Assembly (NCBI GenBank): GCA_964564165.1
Contig: CAZLZZ010000009.1
Location: forward strand, 1 to 35,238
Direction of reading: 5' to 3'
Origin: NORP309 sp964564165
GTDB lineage: Bacteria; Pseudomonadota; Gammaproteobacteria; Xanthomonadales; Marinicellaceae
Length of the DNA stretch: 35,238 bases
The notes beneath the pieces are model-generated. The model had not been told where the DNA came from. It saw only the letters and a program-made list of their open reading frames with translations, and did no database searches. The first letter of the stretch is position 1, and each line of letters opens with the position of its first letter. Positions 17,249-25,515 of this stretch are shown here, one piece after another. The translations under genes and the position numbers were made by a program.

Positions 17249-17655
17249 AGACCTTTTTTCAAACATTCTACTTTGTACTAATATGTTTGGTGGTAGCAAC
17301 CGGTAATTGTGCTGAGTCCTATCGGGCTAATGGTGTGATTGATTTAGTAAAAAAGCAAGGTATACGAAGCACAAGAATCTTTTCGAACGTTGTTTCCGGG
17401 CTTCCTCTGAATTTAAATGCAGGAGAGATAACCTTTTCGTTGGTGTTTGTTGTCGAGCCTCCACCTTCTGATAGGTATTCTTTGATGGTATCTCTTTTGA
17501 TAAACCCAAAGTCAACTGATGGTTTTAGCACGACGGTATTGACGAGTACTTTTCAATCTAGCCTTGTAGGAAGGGGGAATGGACCACTCGAATTTGAAAT
17601 GGAATTAAATGATATCAGTATTGTCGGATCAGTCGCGCTTTCTTTGAAACCTTAA
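17245..17655 (+). CDS. Small secreted protein of unknown function
   Basis: 136 residues with a signal peptide (FYFVLICLVVATGNCA, cut before ESYRANG). The mature ~113 residues look all-beta, with alternating hydrophobic strands such as GEITFSLVFVVE and PLEFEMELNDISIVG, and contain no cysteine. I do not recognise a family. Its ATG overlaps the stop of the CSD/DUF1294 gene by four bases (17245-17248), which argues that it is real and translationally coupled to that gene. Confidence 0.65.
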   Translation: MKTFFQTFYFVLICLVVATGNCAESYRANGVIDLVKKQGIRSTRIFSNVVSGLPLNLNAGEITFSLVFVVEPPPSDRYSLMVSLLINPKSTDGFSTTVLTSTFQSSLVGRGNGPLEFEMELNDISIVGSVALSLKP

Positions 17656-17778
17656 TGACCCAACGATCAGGCTCAATATAAAGCAAGTAAGAAAATTTGA
17701 GATGAAATTTAGGTGTTAAATAAAATCTAGATTCATTGATGTATTATCTACAGTTAAATAGACAGCGAAACAATGATA

Positions 17779-17838
17779 GGAATCACGACTTTAGTCGCGC
17801 TAAGTTTTATAAAACAGCGGGGCTGAAGCCCCGATTCC
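17779..17838 (+). repeat. REP-like palindromic element
   Basis: GGAATCACGACTTTAGTCGC at the left and GGGGCTGAAGCCCCGATTCC at the right with a 20 bp spacer. It is the cleanest intact member of the family seen at 1-53, 380-439 and 12572-12634, and sits between converging genes. Confidence 0.8.
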
Positions 17839-17866
17839 AAATAGTTCATCGCTATTGCATAGCCGT

Positions 17867-19279
17867 TTAAAATTTAGCATTACCAGGTGTTCTTGGGAAA
17901 GCAATAACGTCACGGATGTTGTTAATGCCTGTGACATAACTAACCAAGCGCTCGAAACCTAGGCCAAATCCTGCATGTGGAACGGTACCATAGCGTCGAA
18001 GGTCTATATACCATTTGTATTCTTCCAAATCCAAATCGTGCTCTTTCATGCGTTCGATTAGTACATCTAATCGGGCTTCTCGTTGTGAGCCGCCGATTAA
18101 TTCACCAATGCCAGGAACCAGTACATCCATACAGGCGACAGTTTTGTTATCATCATTGACATGCATGTAAAATGGTTTGATGGTTTTTGGGTAGTTCATG
18201 ATAACTGTGGGTTTTTTGTAATATTCTTCTGCCAAATATCTCTCATGTTCAGTTTGTAACTCTACACCCCATTCGACTTTGTATTCAAATTTCTTGCCAG
18301 ATTTGATTAATATTTCTACCGCATCGGTATAATCCACACGGGCAAAGGCATCAGTTTGGAATGATTTTAATCTCTGGATAACCCCTTTTTGCACAAATTT
18401 ATCAAAGAACTGCATGTCATCGGCATTTTCTTCAAGCACAGCATTGAATACATATTTCAAGAAGTCTTCTGCCAAATCTGCATTGTCATTTAAATCATTG
18501 AATGCCACTTCCGGTTCAATCATCCAAAACTCTGCTAAGTGTCTAGTAGTATTGGAATTTTCTGCTCTAAATGTTGGCCCAAAAGTATAGACTTTAGACA
18601 GGGCTAAAGCATGGGTTTCTACATTGAGTTGTCCAGATACTGTTAGATATGTCTCTTTGCCGAAGAAATCTTTTGAGAAATCTACTGCGCCTTTATCGGT
18701 CATGGGAACATTGGCTAGATCAAGTTGCGTCACTCTAAACATATCACCTGCACCCTCACAATCACTGGCAGTAATAATAGGCGTACTTATCCAACAATAA
18801 CCCCGTTCATGAAAAAAGCGGTGCACAGCCTGTGATAGTGTGTTGCGTACTCGGGTCATGGCACTGAATGTATTGGTGCGAGGGCGCAAGTGTGCCACTG
18901 TGCGCAAAAATTCCATGGTGTGCCGTTTGGGTTGAACCGGGTAGGTTTCAGGATCTTGGACCATGCCGGTAACTTCAACCGATGTGGCCTGAACTTCACA
19001 CGATTGTCCTTTGCCGCCAGACTTAACCAGTTTGCCATGAATAATGGCAGAACACCCCGTGGTTAAATGTTTGATTTCATCGGTATAATTGTCTAAACTA
19101 TTGTCTGCAATAACCTGAATGCCATCAAAGCAAGAGCCATCATGCATAACGATAAACGAAAATCCGGCTTTTGAATCGCGGCGATTGCGTACCCATCCTT
19201 TGATGGTTACTTCAGTGTCAAAGGCTATGTCGCCTTGTAGTGCTTGTTTGATTGAAATATCAACAGAGATGTCTGTCAT
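17867..19279 (-). CDS. asnS: Asparaginyl-tRNA synthetase
   Basis: 470 residues (E. coli AsnRS is 466). It charges tRNA(Asn) with asparagine in the cytosol. The N-terminal OB-fold anticodon-binding domain has VTIKGWVRNRRDSK. The class II catalytic core has motif 2 FRAENSNTTRHLAEFW and motif 3 GFGLGFERLVSYVTG with its catalytic arginine. The ending GNAKF is typical of AsnRS. AAAGGAAA lies just before the ATG. The ~45-base leader upstream is almost only A and C with CAA-rich phrases, so likely unstructured. The Arg-rich repeat gene lies 75 bp upstream on the same strand. Confidence 0.97.
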   Translation of the reverse strand: MTDISVDISIKQALQGDIAFDTEVTIKGWVRNRRDSKAGFSFIVMHDGSCFDGIQVIADNSLDNYTDEIKHLTTGCSAIIHGKLVKSGGKGQSCEVQATSVEVTGMVQDPETYPVQPKRHTMEFLRTVAHLRPRTNTFSAMTRVRNTLSQAVHRFFHERGYCWISTPIITASDCEGAGDMFRVTQLDLANVPMTDKGAVDFSKDFFGKETYLTVSGQLNVETHALALSKVYTFGPTFRAENSNTTRHLAEFWMIEPEVAFNDLNDNADLAEDFLKYVFNAVLEENADDMQFFDKFVQKGVIQRLKSFQTDAFARVDYTDAVEILIKSGKKFEYKVEWGVELQTEHERYLAEEYYKKPTVIMNYPKTIKPFYMHVNDDNKTVACMDVLVPGIGELIGGSQREARLDVLIERMKEHDLDLEEYKWYIDLRRYGTVPHAGFGLGFERLVSYVTGINNIRDVIAFPRTPGNAKF

Positions 19280-19354
19280 TTGTGTTTCCTTTGAAATTGT
19301 TATATTGTTTGTTTTGTTGTATTGTTCGTTTTATTGTTAAAGCTAAGTTGCTAA

Positions 19355-19603
19355 TCATGGCTTTGGATCTTTTCTGCGTTTACTCTTTCTTCTGTCTTTA
19401 AAGTCAACACCGACGATTTTAGCCCTTCTTTGGGTTTTTCTTCTGTCAGAAAAATCAATAGGATGGTCTTCTTTGCGCCGCTCGTCATCCTTGCGGCGAT
19501 TGACAAAATCTTCAGGCAAAGTATCTGAACGACGTTTTTTTAAACGCCGTTCATTGGTCTGTTTTTCTTTGTTCTCGTCTTTATTTCCGTCTTTTTTTGA
19601 CAT
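19355..19603 (-). CDS. Arg/Lys-rich protein with three DFxxRRK repeats
   Basis: 82 residues, extremely hydrophilic and basic. Three related units are spaced 17-18 residues apart: DFVNRRKDDERR (32-43), DFSDRRKTQRR (50-60) and DFKDRRKSKRR (67-77), preceded by a fourth, looser NERRLKKRRSD. There is no signal, membrane segment or cysteine, and the sequence looks disordered. I do not recognise a named family; RR-rich segments like this occur as linkers in some regulators and RNA-binding proteins. It lies in line between the aminotransferase (32 bp) and asnS (75 bp). No Shine-Dalgarno is visible before the ATG. The regular repeat and intact frame argue for a real gene. Confidence 0.6.
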   Translation of the reverse strand: MSKKDGNKDENKEKQTNERRLKKRRSDTLPEDFVNRRKDDERRKEDHPIDFSDRRKTQRRAKIVGVDFKDRRKSKRRKDPKP

Positions 19604-19635
19604 GTTTTTTAGTTAATTTTTTTAATTTTTTGTAT

Positions 19636-21120
19636 TCATTTATTTATTTTAGGACCATTTAAAACAGCGTATTCAACTGCATCAATAATCAAATCAACTT
19701 CTTGGCTGGTGATGGCAAAATGCGGGGTGAATCTGAGTGAGTTTTCACCGCCATGAATCACGCCAACACCATTATAACGCATAAACTCTTCAATAGAGTC
19801 TGTGCCATAGGCTTTGAATTGTGGGGCTAATTCACAGGAAAATAACAAACCTGTTCCTTGCACATTGGTGACTAGACCATTGAGTTTTTCTTTTAAGCCG
19901 ATTAATTTATCAACAAATTCCTTGCCGCGATCTAAAATATTTTGTCTGAAAGCATCATCGACTCTGGACAATACTTCACAAGCCACATCCATGGCCTTGG
20001 GGTTGGCTGTCATGGTATTGCCATAAACACCTTTCACGTAGATTGATGCGGTACTTTGTGTCATTGCCAGTACCGATAGAGGGTAATGCCCAGCATTTAG
20101 CGCTTTCGAATAAGTTTCCATATCGGGAGCCTCGATGCCATCAAAACCTTGATAATCCACAATAGATAAACAACCTTGAGCGCGAAGACCTGCTTGAATT
20201 GAATCAATTAATAACAATGTTCCTCGTTCTTTGGTCAAGGCACGGGCTGTGTCATAAAACTCACGGCTTAGACCCATTCCTGGGTTGCCTTCTCCCATAA
20301 CGGGCTCCATGAAAAATGATTCAATGAATATGTTGTCAGCATCTACTTTTGCAAATGCGGCTTTAAGCGCATCAACATCATTGATGGGAATGGTAATTAA
20401 ATTATCGCGTCCTGCAAATGAAGCACAGTTTTTCTTATAACCAGGCAAAGACGAATCTGAGTATTGAGCAGGGCGATCGGTACGGCCATGAAATGCGCCT
20501 TTTAATGCCATAATTTTTATTTCTTTGCCCGCATGTTTGCCACCAGTATCTGTCATATTTTTGGCATTGATGTCAGATATTCTAGCCGCCACTGTTACTG
20601 ATTCCGAGCCTGAATTCATGCACAAAAATTTATCAAATGGGCAAGCACCTTGGGTGTGGCCGACTTCACGCTTGATGGCTTGGCTTAATTTCATTTGTAA
20701 AACAGAAGGTGTCATGATATTTGCCATCACATGTGGGCGTGACATCGTTTCTAAAACATAATCTGGTGCATGTCCAGCACCCAACATTCCATAGCCGCCA
20801 TTGTCATGAATGACTGCGCCTTTTAATGTAATTAGCCATGCGCCTTTGCCTCCTAAAGAAACATAAGGGTTGATTGCATCATCGGAATAGAAGTTGATGA
20901 AATCTTTTTGTACTTCTTTCATTTGAGCAGATTCATCCATATCAACTAAATCGGGAAATTCAGACTTGATGGTTTTGAAGTTTTCATAAGCAATTTCAAT
21001 GGCATGCGTCAAAGTTTGATCTGATGCAAGAAATTTGTTAACGATATCTTCAGATAATCCTTGGGTTAATACATCCCCTTTTGATGCGCGAATAGCATGT
21101 AATTTGTCTAAAACTGTCAT
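19636..21120 (-). CDS. Class III PLP-dependent aminotransferase, substrate uncertain
   Basis: 494 residues, fold type I. Visible features: CMNSGSESVTVAAR (PLP phosphate region, 167-180), GAFHGRTDRPAQ with His211, the cofactor Asp306 in LLIDSIQAGLRAQG, the Schiff-base Lys339 in TYSKALNAGHYPL, and GNTMTANP (368-375). All PLP residues are present. The family includes ornithine, 4-aminobutyrate and lysine 6-aminotransferases. The long N-terminal ~80 residues and the CPFDKF insert do not match the common ArgD/GabT pattern, so I leave the substrate open. AAGAGGA precedes the ATG. Confidence 0.85.
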   Translation of the reverse strand: MTVLDKLHAIRASKGDVLTQGLSEDIVNKFLASDQTLTHAIEIAYENFKTIKSEFPDLVDMDESAQMKEVQKDFINFYSDDAINPYVSLGGKGAWLITLKGAVIHDNGGYGMLGAGHAPDYVLETMSRPHVMANIMTPSVLQMKLSQAIKREVGHTQGACPFDKFLCMNSGSESVTVAARISDINAKNMTDTGGKHAGKEIKIMALKGAFHGRTDRPAQYSDSSLPGYKKNCASFAGRDNLITIPINDVDALKAAFAKVDADNIFIESFFMEPVMGEGNPGMGLSREFYDTARALTKERGTLLLIDSIQAGLRAQGCLSIVDYQGFDGIEAPDMETYSKALNAGHYPLSVLAMTQSTASIYVKGVYGNTMTANPKAMDVACEVLSRVDDAFRQNILDRGKEFVDKLIGLKEKLNGLVTNVQGTGLLFSCELAPQFKAYGTDSIEEFMRYNGVGVIHGGENSLRFTPHFAITSQEVDLIIDAVEYAVLNGPKINK

Positions 21121-21164
21121 GTTTGTCCTCTTATAATCTGAGAGTGTTTATTAAATTGTAACTA

Positions 21165-21285
21165 CTAACCCCGCCCCTTCATTCCCGCGAAGGCGGGAAT
21201 CTATTGTGAAGTTTATATCATTTAAAGTGATATTTATATCAGTTTTAAATGGATTGCCGCCTACGCAGGAATGACGGCGGGTGTG
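21165..21285. repeat. Dispersed inverted-repeat element (ATTCCCGCGAAGGCGGGAAT type)
   Basis: Begins CATTCCCGCGAAGGCGGGAATC, a perfect hairpin (ATTCCCGC/GCGGGAAT), and ends with a partner, TGGATTGCCGCCTACGCAGGAATGACGG, in which the stem is partly mutated. The middle has a TATATCA...TGATATTTATATCA inverted pair. 'Non-coding ATTCCCGCxxxxGCGGGAAT' elements are widespread between genes in proteobacteria. It could also serve as a bidirectional terminator. Confidence 0.7.
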
Positions 21286-21344
21286 AACAGTTACATTAAA
21301 TTGTTTATTTAATCGAGCATTTTATCACAGAACTTATAAAATTT

Positions 21345-22073
21345 TCAGTAAGCTATCAATTGAAAGGTGTTATTTTTGTATTCTATGTAACTGGTTTGAT
21401 AATGCCAATCGCCAACAACCATTCTTTGTTTACTGTCAGTGATATGAAAAGCAGGACGATGGGTGTGTCCATGAATCATGTATTGGGTGTTGTATGCCGC
21501 AAACAATTCATCAACTGCTTGTGGGTTTACATCCATGATTTCATCAGAGGCTGATTGTGTGTGGGCTTGGCTTTTAATCCTGGCTTGTTTGGCAAATTCA
21601 ATGCGTTCGTCAATGCTCTGATTTAAAAACCATTGTTGCCACTGTTGACTGCGCAGCTGGAGCCTGACTTTCTGGTATTCGTGGTCATCTGTACACAGTG
21701 CATCGCCGTGAGTAAGGATAATATTTTTATTGCCTAATTGAAGGGTGGTTGAATCTGTTAATAATGTCAATTGAGCTGATTTCGCAAAATCATTGGCGAG
21801 TAAAAAATCTCGGTTGCCAGCCATAAAGAAACATTGAGTATTGTGCTTGTTTGATAATTCCAATAAATCTTGGTTAACTTGTTGGGCAACGTCAGTTAAA
21901 GCATCATCTCCTAAATAATACTCGAATAAATCTCCCAAAACATACAAAGCCCGAGCAGTTCGGGCTTTGTTGTCGATGAACTCTTTAAACCTTTGATAAA
22001 TTTCAGGCTGTTCATCATTTAGGTGTAAATCGGCTATAAATAATGTGTTATCAGTTGATTTAATTCCAGTCAA
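21345..22073 (-). CDS. lpxH: UDP-2,3-diacylglucosamine diphosphatase
   Basis: 242 residues (E. coli LpxH is 240). It cleaves UDP-2,3-diacylglucosamine to lipid X and UMP, the fourth step of lipid A synthesis, at the inner face of the inner membrane. The metallophosphoesterase motifs are complete: DLH (15-17), GDLFEYYLGDD (47-57), GNRD (86-89), HGD (122-124) and GHTH (202-205). The start is TTG at 22073, chosen because AGGAAA sits at the right distance upstream and no ATG is available before the DLH motif. The cyclophilin gene lies 36 bp upstream on the same strand, an arrangement also known in enterobacteria (ppiB-lpxH). Confidence 0.95.
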   Translation of the reverse strand: MTGIKSTDNTLFIADLHLNDEQPEIYQRFKEFIDNKARTARALYVLGDLFEYYLGDDALTDVAQQVNQDLLELSNKHNTQCFFMAGNRDFLLANDFAKSAQLTLLTDSTTLQLGNKNIILTHGDALCTDDHEYQKVRLQLRSQQWQQWFLNQSIDERIEFAKQARIKSQAHTQSASDEIMDVNPQAVDELFAAYNTQYMIHGHTHRPAFHITDSKQRMVVGDWHYQTSYIEYKNNTFQLIAY

Positions 22074-22109
22074 TTTGTTTCCTGTTTTGTTTTAAATTAT
22101 CTTGTTTTT

Positions 22110-22730
22110 TTAAGCATCTGGCTCAGGAGTATCTGTAGTCTCCTTTGTAGCACTGGGAATCGAATCTATTACTGTTACAGATTTAATTAACATGGTTTTA
22201 ATCGGTACATCACTGCGGAATGGAGGATTTGGACCAGTTGGAGTGAAACGAATTTCATCTACAACTTCCAGGCCTTGTACCACTTTTCCGAATATAGCGT
22301 AACCCCAAGTTCTGCCATTGTTTTCACTTGTAAAATCTAAAGAGGGATTGTCTTGAACATTGATGAAGAACTGTGATGTGGCTGAATGAGGTGCACCAGT
22401 TCTAGCCATTGCGATGGTTCCGCGAAGATTTTTTAAGCCATTAGATGCTTCATTTTGAATGGGTTCTCTGGTTGTTTTACGGGTTAGTTCTTCATCAAAA
22501 CCGCCGCCTTGAATCATAAAATTGCTGATTACACGGTGAAAAACCGTACCATCATAGTTCCCATCTTTGGCATACTGTAAAAAATTGGCAACACTAATAG
22601 GTGCTTTATCTTGATTCAACTCAATGATAATGTCACCTCGGTTGGTCTCCATTTTTATCAAAACTGGGGTGGTAAAAGCAGAAAATGAAGTGATAAGTCC
22701 TACTAAGACTAAAGAAAGTGATTTTTTCAT
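22110..22730 (-). CDS. ppiA: Periplasmic cyclophilin-type peptidyl-prolyl isomerase
   Basis: 206 residues with a signal peptide (MKKSLSLVLVGLITSFSAF). The cyclophilin core has FHRVISNFMIQGGG with the catalytic Arg, the SQFFINVQDN strand and TWGYAIFGKV. It speeds cis-trans isomerisation of prolyl bonds during protein folding. Signal plus core point to the periplasmic PpiA form rather than cytosolic PpiB. A short acidic, Thr-rich tail (KETTDTPEPDA) extends beyond the usual end. It lies just upstream of lpxH on the same strand. Confidence 0.92.
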   Translation of the reverse strand: MKKSLSLVLVGLITSFSAFTTPVLIKMETNRGDIIIELNQDKAPISVANFLQYAKDGNYDGTVFHRVISNFMIQGGGFDEELTRKTTREPIQNEASNGLKNLRGTIAMARTGAPHSATSQFFINVQDNPSLDFTSENNGRTWGYAIFGKVVQGLEVVDEIRFTPTGPNPPFRSDVPIKTMLIKSVTVIDSIPSATKETTDTPEPDA

Positions 22731-22849
22731 ATAAATATTCTCAGTTATGTTTGTCTAATTTTATCGTATTTAGGGTTTAAACGCTAAATTTCAAGCAGAT
22801 TTTGACTCAATAATTAACAATTCACCATTAATCATTAATAATTATAAAG

Positions 22850-23650
22850 TTACCATTTTGGCTTTTTCTTGTCCAAGAATGAAGTCAACCCATGTTGACC
22901 TTCAACCGATACTCTGACAGATGCAATGACTTGGGTTGTGTATTGGTCTAATTTTTTCTGTTGGGGTACGGTCCTAGAAACAACAGACTGAACCAGTTTT
23001 TTACTGATTAACTTGGCACTCGGTCCTGTAGATAATAAATATTTAACCTGTTTGTCAACCCATTCATCCAGTTTTTCAAGCGGGCATATTTCTGACAATA
23101 AACCCATGTCCAAGCCCCGTTGCGCAGTAAATATTTCTGCGGTTTGAAAATACCTTCTGGCTTGGCGAGCCGTGATAGCATCAACAACATAAGGTGATAT
23201 TACTGCTGGAACCAAGCCTAATTTGGCCTCAGTTAACCCAAATTTGGCTTGTTCATTAGCAATCACAATATCGCAACAAGCAATTAAACCCACGCCACCG
23301 CCCAAAGCCAGTCCTTGTACTTTGGCTACCACCGGTTTTCCGCAAAAGTTAATCACTCGCATCAAAGCGGCGAGTTTCAACGAGTCTTCTTGGTTTTCTG
23401 CCTGCGTGGCTTTGACCATGGACTTCATCCAATTGATATCTGCACCTGCCGAAAAGGACTCGCCTTCACTTTGCAGAACAATAATCTTGCAATCAGTATT
23501 TTGATCTAACGCCACAAATGCTGACGTCATCTCATTAATCATTTCAGCATTAAACGCGTTATGCACGTCAGGACGCGCCATTGTCACTGAAGTAACACCT
23601 TGTTTATTGGTGTCAACTTTAATTGTTTTGTACATTGAGAAATTTTTCAT
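22850..23650 (-). CDS. liuC: Enoyl-CoA hydratase family protein, probable methylglutaconyl-CoA hydratase
   Basis: 266 residues of the crotonase fold. Oxyanion-hole segments SFSAGADINWM and GLALGGGVGLIACCDI are intact, with GLTEAKLGLVPAVISPYVV and QARRYFQTAEIF following and GLTSFLDKKKPKW at the end. The last three stretches resemble LiuC, which hydrates 3-methylglutaconyl-CoA in leucine breakdown. liuB on the same strand upstream supports this. In Pseudomonas-type liu operons liuB and liuC are adjacent; here ~3.2 kb and an assembly gap separate them. An internal Met five residues in (23635) is an alternative start. A TATAAT on the minus strand at 23662-23667 could provide a local promoter. Confidence 0.85.
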   Translation of the reverse strand: MKNFSMYKTIKVDTNKQGVTSVTMARPDVHNAFNAEMINEMTSAFVALDQNTDCKIIVLQSEGESFSAGADINWMKSMVKATQAENQEDSLKLAALMRVINFCGKPVVAKVQGLALGGGVGLIACCDIVIANEQAKFGLTEAKLGLVPAVISPYVVDAITARQARRYFQTAEIFTAQRGLDMGLLSEICPLEKLDEWVDKQVKYLLSTGPSAKLISKKLVQSVVSRTVPQQKKLDQYTTQVIASVRVSVEGQHGLTSFLDKKKPKW

Positions 23651-23661
23651 GGGGATATTAT

Positions 23662-23667
23662 ATTATA
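23662..23667 (-). promoter_or_regulatory. Possible -10 box for liuC
   Basis: TATAAT on the minus strand ends 11 bp before the ATG at 23650. The -35 region is not recognisable. It would give a very short leader. Confidence 0.3.
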
Positions 23668-23679
23668 CAATATTTAATT

Positions 23680-23927
23680 TTACTTGCTTGTTGTGTTTAA
23701 TGTTTGCATTATTTCTCTAAAACTATTCAATCCTAATTCTGGGTTTTTAATAATTTCATTGGCTGAAATATCATAATCAGGGAGGTATCAATGCCTATCA
23801 TGCTTTTGTTTTTAATGCAAAAGATATCTAAACATGTATTGTCTCGGTCAATTTGTTCTGGGCTTTGATTGATATATTGAGTTATGTCTTCATTAATAGG
23901 TGTTTTCCATGAAAGTACAATATTACA
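23680..23927 (-). pseudogene. Frameshifted remnant of an unidentified gene
   Basis: On the minus strand one frame reads SWKTPINEDITQYINQSP and on through CLDIFCIKNKSMIGIDTS. Near 23783-23790 the protein-like reading jumps to another frame, DYDISANEIIKNPELGLN followed by SFREIMQTLNTTSK and a stop at 23680-23682. The first frame has no start codon: a TAG precedes it. It lies just downstream of the DUF3843-like gene on the same strand, so it is probably a decayed third member of that block. I do not recognise the family. Confidence 0.55.
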
Positions 23928-23938
23928 CTAATATGTAC

Positions 23939-25507
23939 TTAGCTGGTAACTGATATAGATAATTCCCTATGGTATCTATCTTTCTTCCAATACCTCAGCA
24001 GAAAATCCAGATCATTAAAAATATACTGTCCTGTAACGCTATTAAAAAAAGGCAGTTTTGATTTGCAAGTATCTATACAGTACATCACTAACTCTGTAGA
24101 GATGCTGGAATCAGTCATTATTTGCATAATATCTTCTGTGCTGTTTTTAGAATCAAAATAAGGGTTTTGGGGCAAAGGGAATGCATCGTTATTATCAAAT
24201 ACTATTTCTATTCCTCCTTTTGGGTTGAAAAATACTAACCCTGTTCCTGAAAAATTTTCACGAGCTAACTTTATAAAGTCTAACTTTGGTAAGTGTTTTT
24301 TTCTTTGTTTGGCGGTTAACTTAAGTGATTTGTTATAATAATGCAGGTAATCTTCATAAAACCCATTGACTTCATCAGCAGGTAGAAATGCAATTGGTTG
24401 GTTGTTATTGAATTCTTTAAAAGCTTTATGCTGTAATTCTAATATGTTTTTTGTTTGATCTAAAAAACCAACATCAATTTTACTTTGTAATGACTCTTTT
24501 TCTTTAGCAAATACATCTTCGCTATAAGGCTGTTGAAAAAACACACCCGAAAACCACCATTGGTCTTTCCATTGTACAATTCCTAAGTATAAAATAGTGT
24601 CTATTGTTTCCAGCATATCATGTTCATCAAAAGACACCTTTGTCATATCAAATGTTTTGCCCGATGCGATATGCTCCAAATGTATATTTTCTTGATCTTG
24701 ACCTTTGTATAAAAATAGGCCTTTGATTCTTGGTGAGATTGATAAAATATCTTGGTAAAGAGGGTGTTCATTGCCAATAATTTCTGCTAACCATTGTTTG
24801 CCATTTAAACTCAATAATTGAGTACAGATCTTATGTAAGCTATTGTTGTGAGCATCACTTAAGTACGCCATTAAACTCGGGTCGTTTTGATGTTCACGTA
24901 TTATCTTTGACTGTTCTTGCTTGAAGTCCAAAACAGTATCTGGATAAAATAAGTATGTTGAAAATAAAATAGTATCTACCAATTTCCTAGTGACATAGTA
25001 ATCAGTTTCATCGGGATCAAGATGATAGCATGGCTGTAAATCTTTATTTATTGGTGCGTAAGTCTCTGCCTCAATAAAAATTTCGTTCACAGCGGATGAA
25101 ATTTTAATAATGAATTCATTTGTTGGTGCAGTTAAAATTTCACCTTGTGTTGAATTTATAAAATACCACATCAAAAAACAAATGTCTTGAAGGTTTACAT
25201 TGTTATGGTTGTAATGTTCTGTGGGGTAAAATGGCAGTGGTTTATCATACAAGCTTAGGTGTGAGTCCACAAAAGAATTCCATATATTGGTTTTGGATAT
25301 TATATCCTCAAAATAGGAAGTAAGAAAACAGGCAAGCATTTCTATTTCTGATTTTTCCAAGTGATTACGCAATGCCATAGTATGATTGTTTTTGATTAGA
25401 GCACGATGAGTTTTATTGCTTAATTTCAGATAGTAACTGTCTGTTTTTTTATATTTATCATAAGGTTTTAATTCTAACCATTGTTTGATTTGTATGTTTT
25501 TCTTCAT
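23939..25507 (-). CDS. Unknown protein, possibly DUF3843-related
   Basis: 522 residues, no signal peptide or membrane segments. The N-terminus IQIKQWLELKPYDKYKKTDS recalls the start of the Bacteroidetes DUF3843 family (W-L-x-L-K-P-Y ... T-D-x-Y-Y); this match is from memory and tentative. The C-terminal part has GTGLVFFNPKGGIEIVFD, which looks like a structured beta element. The function is unknown. It is 8 bp downstream of the AAA/DUF4143 gene and very AT-rich, and the two lie between liuB and liuC, so I read them as a transferred pair. The start ATG has no strong Shine-Dalgarno. Confidence 0.5.
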   Translation of the reverse strand: MKKNIQIKQWLELKPYDKYKKTDSYYLKLSNKTHRALIKNNHTMALRNHLEKSEIEMLACFLTSYFEDIISKTNIWNSFVDSHLSLYDKPLPFYPTEHYNHNNVNLQDICFLMWYFINSTQGEILTAPTNEFIIKISSAVNEIFIEAETYAPINKDLQPCYHLDPDETDYYVTRKLVDTILFSTYLFYPDTVLDFKQEQSKIIREHQNDPSLMAYLSDAHNNSLHKICTQLLSLNGKQWLAEIIGNEHPLYQDILSISPRIKGLFLYKGQDQENIHLEHIASGKTFDMTKVSFDEHDMLETIDTILYLGIVQWKDQWWFSGVFFQQPYSEDVFAKEKESLQSKIDVGFLDQTKNILELQHKAFKEFNNNQPIAFLPADEVNGFYEDYLHYYNKSLKLTAKQRKKHLPKLDFIKLARENFSGTGLVFFNPKGGIEIVFDNNDAFPLPQNPYFDSKNSTEDIMQIMTDSSISTELVMYCIDTCKSKLPFFNSVTGQYIFNDLDFLLRYWKKDRYHRELSISVTS

Positions 25508-25515
25508 TATCTTTG

